Source of the DNA: Adenophora triphylla var. japonica
Lineage: Eukaryota > Streptophyta > Magnoliopsida > Asterales > Campanulaceae
Length of the DNA stretch: 64,000 nt
NCBI GenBank assembly: GCA_022495995.1
Contig: JAFEMH010003614.1
Location: 186,001 to 250,000, forward strand
Direction of reading: 5' to 3'
How positions within the stretch are numbered: the first letter of the stretch is position 1; every line of letters begins with the position of its first letter. This document shows positions 22,833 through 32,327 of this stretch, piece after piece. The notes under the pieces are model-generated. The model had not been told where the DNA came from and did no database searches. It saw nothing but the letters and a program-made list of their open reading frames with translations. The position numbers and the translations under genes were made by a program.

Positions 22833-23965
22833 ACAGATAATTAGTTCTGCAAAGTAATATTAAAAATGCGAAACTTTGCTTCTCCCATGTTCTCAAAGGA
22901 AGCCTAGTGGTGAAATGAAGCACCAGACGCCAAATCCTCAATCCAATTCATTAATCTATTACTCCTTCTGCCCCAAGACAATAGTCCTTTCCTTTTTAGT
23001 TAGTTAAAGACATGTATAAAAGCAGTTCTTCATTTATTCAAGTTCAATACTTGATACTTGTCCACTTTGTCATTTATATCCCTTAGTTTGGTGTAGAACT
23101 TCTAAACTGTGCTTCAATGATGTCAGAAAGTTGTTGTTAGAAACTTTGGCAGTTTCGCATAAAGGGGATTTTTTTAATAAGGGTCATGCACTTATGTTTA
23201 TGTAATTAGAAGCTTAATTAACTTGCTCATCATTTGATGCAGAAAGTTTCTTGTCCAATGAAGAAAGTATTGTTCATTGTACTCACATTCTGTAGAACAG
23301 AAGACTTATTATTGCTCAGTTTCTAGTACTTGTTCCAGATTAAGAATATAAATTGTACTGCACCGAAGAGCTTATATGAAACTTTCTTGCTGATGTGTTA
23401 TGTTGGATGTAAGTACCAAACAAATTTTCATGAAAGAGGAGGGTGTAGGGGAGGGGGAAGGAGAGTAATCATTTCATTGATTACCTTCCACTTTCAGATA
23501 ACTACCGGATCAAAGTCAGCTAGGTCAATATTATAGAAATTTCTAACAGAATTCAAGGATGATTAGGGTAAAGTATTATGAACATTTTCTTTTATCTATT
23601 ACTAGAATGCACAGATGTATACTCCCTCCGCCTTTCAAATAACTACCGGTACCATAGTCTCAAATCTAAAATTGACTATAATTTTAGTGCAACTTCAAGA
23701 AGGTACAAACATGTAAAGCTCCATTCCTAAGTAAAAATAAAAAATAAAATTGACTTGTCGAATGAGACTATATAAGTGACAAAATAAACAAAATCCCTCT
23801 TTTTTTTTAGATTGATCCAAAAAAAAGGTTGAAAAAATTAGATTCATTTCTAAATAGATTCAAAAATTGAATTTGCAGAACCTACATCTTATCAAACTCA
23901 AACAAGAAAGTTATAAAAGCAGTACTTGTATCAAATTAAATAGCGAAATTAGGTCAAATTAAATA
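22833..23965. other. CACTA-2 interior with isolated MITE-like ends
   Basis: No gene was recognised. CTCCTTCTGCCCC (about 22972) and CTCCCTCCGCCTTT (23622) look like single Stowaway-type ends without partners. A CTTTCA.ATAACTACCGG motif occurs at 23497 and 23637. Confidence 0.4.
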
Positions 23966-24718
23966 GAAACAGAAGGAGAGAGAGAGAGAGAGACGATTAC
24001 AAAGATGAAAGGATGACAATATAATCGCATAGCCATCCTTGTTCTCAACCAATTCGCCGTCTGACTCTTCCCACCTCTGCCTTGGATCTCTCTGAGAGAG
24101 AGAGCGAGAGAGAGAGAGCGAGAGCGAGAGAGAGAGAGTCACCTGATGTCGGAGGAAGCACGCCAGAGGAAGAAACGCCGGAGGAAGAAACGGCGCTGGA
24201 GGAATCGCCAATCGCCGTCGCCGCTGGAGAGGGAAGAAGAAGAGGAAACCGGGTGAATGAGGGAGAAAAGGAAAACAAAGGATTTTCTAAGGTAGTCTAG
24301 TCGTGGAATTGTAATTGTGAACGATAATTAGAAAAGAAAAAGGATTATTAATTGTGTAATTGAATTTTTTTTTAATTTTTTTATATAACGTGATTGCAAA
24401 GTCAGTCACCTTTAAAAATAATAAAAAATCCAATTTTTAAATTGTTTAATTTAATATTTTTATAAAACGTGATTGCTAAAGCCATCAGCTTTGATAAAAA
24501 TAATCGTATTAGAATTTCAAATTCCCGCGTCCGGATTACGTTGTTGGCGCTAAAGGAAAAACTTATATGTGATGGCATCCGTGACTGCTTAGCCATCACG
24601 CTAGCCTATTGTGACTGCACTAAATGCAGTCACAAAGGCCGTCTCCTTATATACTAAACGCGACTGCTTTTTTTGCCATCGCTAAAAGCAATCGCGAAAG
24701 ACCAGTTTTCTTGTAGTG
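23966..24718 (-). promoter_or_regulatory. Right, promoter-side end of CACTA-2
   Basis: GAGA microsatellites (23970-23993, 24090-24140) and Glu/Arg-coding GC-rich sequence are followed by an AT-rich segment and GTGATTGC/GCAATCGC subterminal repeats. The transposase reads away from this end. Promoter function is inferred from position. Confidence 0.5.
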
Positions 24719-24878
24719 GGTGAACTAAAATAATTTAAGAGGGTTTATAATTTAAAATTATAATTTACAAATAACCCCTCATCCTTCTTCCACCCCCACC
24801 TACCTCCTTCTTCCTCCCACCTCTATAGCCGCCCCTACAACTTGTTCCTCCTACCTCAAAATAAAACCAACAATTAAT

Positions 24879-25196
24879 CTATGTTATTGCAGCAAGGAGG
24901 GCGCGAATTCCAGTTCTAGTAACAATGTCAAATAAATTTGCAATTCGAGAGTTAGAATCGCCGGTCTTCGCTTGGATCTGGCCTTCGAGGTGGATCAATG
25001 TGGCTCCGACAAAAATAACAGACGTTTCGCCGCCGTCAATATTGAGAACACATGTCTTCTTACCATCACAATGAGACAACCATTTTTGCTCAAGCTTTGA
25101 GAATATCTCCAACGTCACCTGACTAAGGTCCATTGCTTTCACCAAAATAAAAATTAAGGGATAAAAAATGGCGAAATTGGAGCAATATTGAGACAC
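24879..25196 (-). pseudogene. Captured patatin-like (pPLA-III type) gene fragment
   Basis: Minus frame with ATG at 25133. About 84 residues include LEIFSKLEQKWLSHC, VLNIDGGETS, GATLIHLEGQIQAKTGD and NLFDIVTRTGIRALLAA. These are the N-terminal segments of plant patatin-like phospholipase A group III proteins, including the GTGIG-type loop that this group has instead of GxSxG. The fragment stops where the Mutator inverted repeat begins. The normally Gly-rich DGGG loop reads DGGE and GTGIG reads RTGIR, so the fold's oxyanion region is damaged. Upstream, 25134-25369 looks like the donor's 5' leader. It is not a functional lipase. Confidence 0.82.
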
Positions 25197-25782
25197 CGAG
25201 GGGATACAAAATCCGTGAAAAAGCGTTAGGGCACGATTTATTTCTGAGGGACATTAATGGCGGAAGAATGCTATGAGTGTGTATGTGTGTGTTTCTCTCT
25301 CTAGAAATGAAACAGTCACACTTTGTGTGCACTAATTTTCTTTCTCTCAATAGACTGTTGATTTAAATACTTGTTGGTTTTATTTTTAGGTGGGAGGAAG
25401 AAGCAGTAGGTGCGGCTATGGTGGTGGGAGTAAGAAGGAAGTGGGTGGTGGGTGGAAGAGGATGAAGGGTTAAATGTAAATTATAATTTTAAACTATAAC
25501 CCCTATTTAAATTATTTTAGTTCACCTTTTACTTTATTAATTTACACTTAAAACCTTTAGTAATTGTGTTGTTCAAATTGCAATGATTTTCTTGTTTTAC
25601 CCTTAAAAAATGGGGCACATGCATTACACATGCCAATTTAACTAAAAAAATAGATGTCGTTAGCCCTATGTACCTTAAATGAGCATCCAAAACAGATGAG
25701 ATAATGTGGTTGCAACGAAAACTAGTTTAGGTATGAAAATCAAACAAACCCTATAGTTGAGGTACTACATTGCATTTTTTCC

Positions 25783-26609
25783 TAAATAAAAAAACAAACA
25801 AACATGCCCAACTGATGAAAATCGCAAACGCCATAAGATAAGAAGAAACAAACACAATCGCATTTAGATAACAACAACCAATTACAAAGGCACAAAATCC
25901 TAGGGTTAGAAAAGTAACAGAATGAGACTTGAAATTCCTAGAAATGGTAATAAAATGGGTCACGGAATGGCAAGGATGATTGCAATGCTCTTTTGCCTTT
26001 AATCCTAGTTGTCAAGTATTCAAGAAACCATAAAAAGGGATCCTAATGAGATTTTTAGAGAGGGAGAAACAAAGGGGAGAGAGAAAAAAATGGAGAGAGG
26101 GAAATACATACTTAACCTTGTCAGGTTGTGCACCAGAAGAAATTCGATTCGAGACTGGTGGTGGGATGATCCGGATGGAAGCAGTCGCGTAGCGTCGCAA
26201 TGCCCCTAAATTTCTGGGACTCTGGGAGGGAGAGGGAGAGGGAGAGGGAGAGGGAGAGGGAAAGGGAGAGAGAGGGTTGTGTGTGTGATGACGAGTTGTG
26301 AGAATGAGAAAGAGAAACCGAGAGTCTGAGAAAATGAGAAAGTCAAATGATTCAAATTAGGTTAGAATTTTTTTCATTATTATATTTATTATTTATATGA
26401 AAATTAACATTTTTTAAAAACTATAATTGGTACTCGGTATAACAACCGATATTAAACTTATTTACCGTCTACCAAAAAATTATACATAATTGGTACGTTA
26501 GTACCGTACCGACATTTCGATAAAGCAATTGTCACATACCAATTATAATTGGTACTGTTGATACACGAGTTGGTTGGTACTATTTTGGAAATTTTGTCAG
26601 CCCTCACTG
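25783..26609 (-). other. hAT 5' region with GGGAGA repeats
   Basis: Non-coding. It includes a (GGGAGA)n block at 26222-26275, a possible minus-strand splice donor near 26120, and GGTAC/GTACC subterminal motifs before the terminal sequence at 26609. Confidence 0.5.
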
Positions 26610-26777
26610 TATATATATCAGGGGCTATTATCAGTGGCTATTAAAAAAAAAACTAAATGAGGCCAAAGCCCCAACTTCCTACGACTTGCCATTATCAAGC
26701 TTAACCAAGATTACTTAGTTAGAGCTTTTCTATTTTGTGGCTTATAAGCAAGGTTTTAAAAATAGATACGTCGTTGT

Positions 26778-27312
26778 TAGGTGTCAAATATGACGCAATA
26801 GAATAAAACACAAAGGGAAAATCACAATGAAGATCCTTGAAATGAATAATCTATCGAATAGATTATCGACCTAAACCAATAAATGGTACTAGGGTTTCAA
26901 GCCAAGGAATGTCATTACGGATTAAAACCACAAGATGCAAAAGTAATCTCAAATTAAATATATTAATCAAAATCTAAGTTTTACAAAAATTCTAGCATAT
27001 TATTTATACTACTAAAGAAGATTCTAGAAGCCCTAACAATCAGAATAAAACCCTAATTAAATTAATGACAAAAATACCCCTAGTCTAAAACTCAAAAACA
27101 ATAAATATAATTAACCTACGAAACTGGCAACTCCGTCGGCACATTCATGTTTAAAATTGTTGCACGGTCGTGATACATCCATTAAAAAAAAGGCTTCCTC
27201 ATATCAATCACTTGCATAGTCATGCCTTCTTTGCCGCACGGTGGTCCTGCAGCTGCTTGGTCCCGTTTGGCCTAGATCCTACTCTTTCTTTGAGTTGTGC
27301 TACATCATACTC
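26778..27312 (-). repeat. Ty3/gypsy-like LTR remnant, minus orientation
   Basis: The segment is shared with 28745-29160 (for example GATTATCGACCTAAA, AATCAAAATCTAAGTTTTAC and GGCTTCCT). On the minus strand it follows a purine-rich stretch AGGAAGGGGAG at about 27313-27325, which looks like a polypurine tract. I infer a 3' LTR. Confidence 0.5.
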
Positions 27313-27840
27313 CCCTTCCTAAAAAGAACTTGTCCCTAAGTTCACATTCGAACTCTGAAAACGGTCATGTCTAGTAAAATATATTTTGAATATAATTGCA
27401 TCTTTGTCATCGTAGGACCTGGGATAACTTGAAATGCTCCGTCCCACCTGAATAAATTTTGGGAATAGATCCTTCTTTTCAGCACAATTTGTCGTAAAAC
27501 GATTTTTTCAGAATAAAGGATCATCCCTTCTTGCTTTGTTGGAATCGAATCTAGAACAACTTCGATTTTGTCGTCAATAAACTCTCCATATACTAGACTT
27601 GGTTTTTCCATAACAATCTCGTGTACGTCCGTTTCATCTTCACCATCTTCCTTCACTTTAACATCGACCAATTCACCCTCAAATTCACATATAACGCCTA
27701 TCTCATCTGAAGCCAGCTCTGAACTTGTTTCTTTTGCAGTTGTATCTCCACCAACGGACAAAAAAATATTACAAACCTCCTCTCCTTTGAAACCTTCATT
27801 CTTAATTTTTGGGTCTTGATTCGTGGATCCAACTGCAATA
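27313..27840 (-). pseudogene. End of a gypsy-like polyprotein (uncertain)
   Basis: The minus frame of 139 codons is acidic (GELVDVKVKEDGEDETDV) and ends upstream of the inferred polypurine tract and LTR. In other frames the C-terminus reads like the Glu-Gly-rich tail of plant gypsy pol. No catalytic motif is present, so the assignment rests mainly on position. Confidence 0.3.
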
Positions 27841-28632
27841 AAATCTTCTCCAGCATAGCATGATGATATAATTTAAAATTATTTTATAAAATCATATTTT
27901 GTAACAAACAAAAAAGTTGAGTTGTTTGTCGCCTGAATTTTAACACTTACTATGAAGGAACATAACGGTTTAAATTTTGAAATGTAACAATTTTTTTATA
28001 AATTGTATGTGTATTTTTGCAGAAAATTTTAAATAGTTTGATAGTTTTTTTTTCGAGAAAGTAATAATTGAAATGTAACAAACTATATATATGAATATAA
28101 TTTGTTATACAAATGAATGTAACAATTTTTGTAGAGTAAATGTTAATTTTTTAAAAAAAAATTAAGAATTTCCTCAAATGAATGTAACAATTTTTACTTT
28201 AAAATGTAACAGTTTTTACTATAAAATGTAACAATAGTTTTGGCAAAATCTTATTTTATCATTAATTCATTTTTCGCAATACTATGGTTAAATTTCGTAA
28301 TAAAATTGTTACATTTCGTAAAAAAAGAAGTTAAATTAATAAAAATGGTTAAATGTCAAAAAAAAATGTTACTTTCCTTTATTATAAAATGTAACGGTAG
28401 TTTTGCATTAAATCTTATATTATAATTAATCAATTTTCTCGCAAAACTATGTTTATATTGCAAAATAAAAACTCGTTACATTTCGTAGAAAAAATGTTAC
28501 ATTCTTTTTATATTAAGTGTTACATTTGTTGACGAAAAAATGACAGCGCAAAAAAGGTGGCCAGGTCTGGTGAGTGAGCTGGCCTGCGGATTGGGGATCC
28601 GTCTCACAGGAGACCGACTCTTTAGTAAAAAT
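27841..28632. other. AT-rich region with recurring ATGTAACA motif
   Basis: AAATGTAACAATTTTT-like motifs recur more than ten times in both orientations between 27980 and 28530. They are followed by GGGGATCCGTCTCACAGGAG near 28595. This could be a degenerate DNA transposon, but no matching inverted ends were identified. Confidence 0.3.
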
Positions 28633-29160
28633 AACCCACAAAACTGCTTACTCTGTCGACACGTTCGTATTTAAATTTTTTGCATGTTGCACGACCGTGC
28701 AACTGCTTGGTCCCGTTTGGCCTAGATCCTGCTGTCTGTTAAGATATGTATGTGATGCGGTGGAAATCAATATAAAAGGAAAATCACAATAAATATCCTT
28801 AAAACAAATAATTTACCGAATATATTATCGACCTAAATCAATAAATTGTATTAGGATTTCAAGCCTAAAAACTGCTTAAGGGATTAAAGTTACAAGATAC
28901 AAAACAATCTCAAATAAAATATACTAATCAAAATCTAAGTTTTACAAAAATCCAAGCATAGTATTTATACTATCAAATAAGATTCTAGAAACATTAATAA
29001 TTGGAATAAAATGCTAACTAAATTAATGACAAAAATATTTCTAGTCTAAAACTCAAAAACACGAAATAAAAATAAACCACGAAACTGTCAACTTTGTCGA
29101 CATGATCGTGCTTAAAATTGTTGTAAGGTCGTGCAGCATCCATTAAAAAAAGGCTTCCTA
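28633..29160 (-). repeat. Second gypsy LTR remnant, rearranged
   Basis: 28633-28735 matches the part of the first LTR around 27110-27290 (GGTCCCGTTTGGCCTAGATCC). 28745-29160 matches 26790-27200. The pieces are out of order relative to the first copy, with deletions. Confidence 0.6.
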
Positions 29161-29811
29161 GTGAAATGGAGTTGAAAACGTCACAATAACTCGCAAATAC
29201 ATAATTTAAATGTAAATAATTATAAATTTAATGCAATTTTCAACGAAATATAATGAAATTATATTTATATGGGGGGGGGGGCGCCTAAGCTGAATTGAAT
29301 TTAATCTTAAAAAAATGTCCACATTCAAACTAGGGATTAACTATGTCCACATTCAAACGCGTTCATGAGTTGCCATAAGTTTGCAATTTCATCCCTAATG
29401 AAGACAAAATATTTGGTGAAGTAAATGACTGACAAATTTGTTTAAATGGCCATGTTTATAAGAAATAATTAAGTCAAAGCTGACAAACATGGATGCTCTG
29501 AGATCCATCTTGATGTTGACAAAGTGGCCTGAAATAATTTATTTGTTTTATTACACTTGTAATCTTGTAATCAAGGCCGGCTTTTACACGGTGCGAAGGG
29601 GTCTTTTGTTTTGTCAGGGCCCCAAATTTTGGAGTTCCCCATTTTATCTAGGTCCATTAGGTATATAGTTTTTCATAAAAGAAAAAAAAAAGGTAAACTT
29701 GTCTCGAAAAGTAATGATCAATGTAGTAAATTATTTTTCAGTTTTATTGCTTAATTTTGAAAAATTTTAATATGTATATCAAAAGTACTTATATATATAT
29801 ATATATATATA
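29161..29811. other. Intergenic, no gene
   Basis: AT-rich, with a run of 12 G at 29271-29282 and a TA microsatellite just before 29811. GTCAGGGCCCCAAATTTTGG near 29620 resembles a DNA-transposon remnant. Confidence 0.35.
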
Positions 29812-30098
29812 CTCCCTCCGTCCCACGTGATTGCAAACTAACTTTTTGGGTGTGGGAATTAAGGAAAAGTGATGTAAGAAAGAGAAAAAGTTAAATGTTG
29901 TGAGAATGAAAAATTAAATTGGAGAAAGAATGAGTGGGAGGAATAGTGAGGAGAGAGAATGTTGTGAGTGTAAAAGTGAAGTAGGAGAAAGAATGAGTGG
30001 GTGGAATAGTGAATATTCTTTGTCATTTTGGGAAGTTTGCATTTACGTGGGAAGGACCAAAATAGAAATAAGTTTACATTCACGTGGAACGGAGGGAG
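29812..30098. mobile_element. Stowaway-type MITE, 287 bp
   Basis: Ends CTCCCTCCGTCCCACGTGAT and TTCACGTGGAACGGAGGGAG, flanked by TA. The interior shares the AGAGAATGTTGTGAGTGTAA motif of the other MITEs here. Confidence 0.92.
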
Positions 30099-30343
30099 TA
30101 TATATAAATTTTTGTATTAATTTTTTAAACATTAGGGGCCCAATATTCATATTTTACACAAAACCCCTATAATTACTGAGACGATCATACTTGTAATACT
30201 TGTAATAGTGTATATGATCAAAGATTCAAATCTCATAGAAAAAAAAAACAAGAAAACTAAAAAACCCTTAATTTTCTTTTTCTTTTTTTTTTAAATCCCA
30301 AAATTATAGACTTCGGGCAATATTAAGTTATCATAAAAATAAT

Positions 30344-30505
30344 TTCCATGTCTCAAAGCAATGATTAAAATTTTATTTTACGCTCTTTGCAAAAAAATAA
30401 TACTCTCATACGTTCACACTTTCCTTTTTGGTATATTACAACGTAAGTTTTACATTTCGCTTTATTCTTAAAATGGCAAAAAGTGAACATTATTTTGGAT
30501 ATATA
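30344..30505 (+). repeat. Dispersed repeat shared with 38381-38545
   Basis: The two stretches align along about 160 bases (CAAAGCAATGATTAAAATTT, GATATATTACAACGTAAGTT and others) with roughly 80-85% identity by eye. No coding potential. Confidence 0.7.
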
Positions 30506-30603
30506 TATCCTAACTGAACGGAATAAAAGTGACGGGCTATTCTCAATGAACTAAACCCAACATTCTAGACATTACAAAGACACTACTATTTAATGGGCCA
30601 ATA

Positions 30604-30974
30604 CTAGGGATGGCCAAACCGGACCGGAACCGGAAAACTGGATCGGAATCGGAAAAGCCCGGAACCGCCATGAACCGCCACGAAAATCGGAATCGGGGTA
30701 ACCGGAACCGTTTTGGATAAGGGTCGGTTAAAGTTCACATAAATGGTGAACCGGACGAAAATTCCTTGTTTTTCAAAATTTTTTAGCTTCTTTATTCATT
30801 ATTGACCGAAATCGAACTGGAAAAGCCCGGAACCGGTGCAAACCGGGGAGAAAACCGGAATCGGAGTAACCGGAACCGTGAGTCAGTCGGGCCGGTTACG
30901 GGTCATCCATTTGCCAAATTGGAACCGGCGGTTCCGAATCGGAACCGGGCCCAGAACCGGTTTTGGCCATCCCT
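30604..30974. mobile_element. Small hAT-like element, about 370 bp
   Basis: The ends AGGGATGGCCAAACC and GGTTTTGGCCATCCCT are inverted repeats. GGCCAATA and GGCCAGTA flank them as an imperfect 8-bp target duplication. The interior is full of CCGGAACCGG-type subterminal repeats. No transposase, hence a non-autonomous element. Confidence 0.75.
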
Positions 30975-31605
30975 GGCCAGTACAGTTAGCACAACGCCCA
31001 CGACCCAACGACAAATATCAGTCGACATAATTGTACGACCATCATTGGTCCCGACCTATATTCGTACGATATACGATTATCAACTAATACAATTTCTATC
31101 TAACACATAAAGGCAGGTCGACCTTTATTACTCATGCGAACTCGACATACAGAAACGTGCGCCCATTTACAACTTAATCTCTAACCGTCTTTTACAATCA
31201 CGGAAATCGTTACTCATACATTGTCTCCACAATTTAAAGGATTAAATACGATCCTCCATCACTACTATATATAACAGATAGCATACAACATTAAAAGCTA
31301 ATGTCTTTTTGTCTATTTTGAGATTAAGCTATTCAATACAGTTTATACAAACTTATAATACTATATTTCATCATCACGTCGTAGGGTATTAGCCGGACAC
31401 CAATCCAACTAGTCGTTTATTCGTGATTTCAGGTCACATTTTTTCGGAATCAACCTATTGTTGTAATAAGGATAATATGTATCGTTTCTTAAGTAATCAC
31501 TATCTTTTCGTATAATTACAAAAAAAAAAAAACAAAAAAAACTTATACTTTCCCAATCTCTTAATTACCCACTTGGGCCTATATATATATATATTTAGAC
31601 AACAA
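30975..31605. other. Intergenic, no gene
   Basis: I see no conserved coding segment or transposon end in this stretch; a short TA microsatellite is at about 31580. Confidence 0.4.
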
Positions 31606-31701
31606 CTCCCTCCGTCCCGCTATAAATTGCACTCTTTTCTTATTGGACGTCCCATTACAAATTGCACTCTTTCTAAAATGGCAAATAATCTTTACTATTC
31701 C

Positions 31702-32271
31702 TGTTGGGATAGAAGACCAACCGGGCTAAACTTCGGAGCAAAAGGGGAGAATTTCGTCAGAGGGATCTGTCGTCATGGGCGACCGCCCAGGTTATGATGG
31801 GCGACCGCCCAGTTATACAGAAGGTTCATCGTCTGTTGATCTTTGCTGTGGGAGACCGCGCAGGGGTATTGGGCGACCGCGCATGTGTACAGAGGTTTTT
31901 GTTCGGAGGAATTCTTGGCTTGGGCGACCGCCCATGGGCACTTGGGCGACCGCCCATGTGTCGGGAGGAAGAAAATCTGGACTCTTTTTTTGACGTATTT
32001 TCGGGTTCCCTTGTCCATCTAGGGCTAGGTTTGTTCCCCTAATATATATTTAAGTAGTATTTCGCCCCCAAAACTCATTGTAACACAAATTCTACATACA
32101 TAGTGCAAGATCCTAGCTTGGTAGTGCCCCCAGACGTAGCCAATCAAATTGGTGAACTGGGTTAACAATTTCTTGTGTTCTTTTCTGTTTCTTTGATTTC
32201 TTGTGCATTGTTTGTGTGCTCTAATCGTTCTTGTAGGTTTGCTTGGGATGTGGAGGGCCATATTCACAACA
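31702..32271 (+). repeat. 5' LTR of the copia element
   Basis: Runs from TGTTGGGATAG to CACAACA. Contains six copies, four exact in the core, of the palindrome TGGGCGACCGCCCA between 31775 and 31965. No clear TATA box, though ATATATATTTAAG at 32040 could serve as one. Confidence 0.92.
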
Positions 32272-32273
32272 AC

Positions 32274-32285
32274 TGGTATCAGAGC
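32274..32285 (+). promoter_or_regulatory. Primer-binding site (initiator tRNA-Met)
   Basis: TGGTATCAGAGC lies two bases after the 5' LTR; it is complementary to the 3' end of plant initiator tRNA-Met and is the usual copia primer site. Confidence 0.92.
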
Positions 32286-32327
32286 TTTTGGTTTCAAGAT
32301 CAAGGGAGTTGTTCCAAGCAATCAAGA

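Larger units (their letters stand above)
17716..24718. mobile_element. CACTA transposon 2, 7,003 bp, inside the Pack-MULE arm
   Basis: Ends CACTACAAGAAAACTG and CAGTTTTCTTGTAGTG are perfect inverted repeats, with target duplication GGT at 17713-17715 and 24719-24721. Subterminal repeats contain GCGACGGC/GCCGTCGC. The interior holds, on the minus strand, a TNP2-type transposase (22832 to about 20580) and a second CACTA gene fragment (19366-18827), plus plus-strand glutamate-receptor-like exon fragments and a Stowaway MITE. Aligning the two Mutator arms across the insertion confirms its exact edges. Confidence 0.95.
17454..25782. mobile_element. Pack-MULE (Mutator-like) with captured gene fragment
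   Basis: Long terminal inverted repeats of roughly 415 bp: the left arm is 17454-17715 continued at 24722-24873, interrupted by CACTA-2, and the right arm is 25370-25782. The ends read GGAATAAAAAAATGCA and GGAAAAAATGCA. The 9-bp flanks are TAAACAAAA (17445-17453) and TAAATAAAA (25783-25791), a target duplication with one difference. Without the nested CACTA the element is about 1.32 kb. It has no transposase, only a patatin-like fragment, so it is non-autonomous. Confidence 0.88.
16040..26609 (-). mobile_element. Degenerate hAT element hosting nested insertions
   Basis: The transposase remnant is on the minus strand at 17242-16057. The 5' terminus is probably at 26609: the minus strand there begins CAGTGAGGGCTGACAAA, a hAT-like terminal sequence, followed by repeated GGTAC-type subterminal motifs at 26430-26590. 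The two halves are separated by the Mutator-like element. A minus-strand splice acceptor (TTTTAAATAG) precedes the ATG at 17242, so the insertion may sit in a 5' leader intron. The 3' terminus was not found. Confidence 0.6.

Noticed and set aside
23330..23536. Possible captured gene fragment (APKSLYETFLLMCYVGCKY) in CACTA-2
   Set aside because: Too short, and no family recognised.
30802..31110. 102-codon frame rich in Asn/Arg/Gly
   Set aside because: Lies across the CCGGAACCGG repeats of a small hAT-like element.
32274..32285. tRNA gene fragment (TGGTATCAGAGC)
   Set aside because: It is the retrotransposon primer-binding site next to the LTR; no tRNA fold is present.
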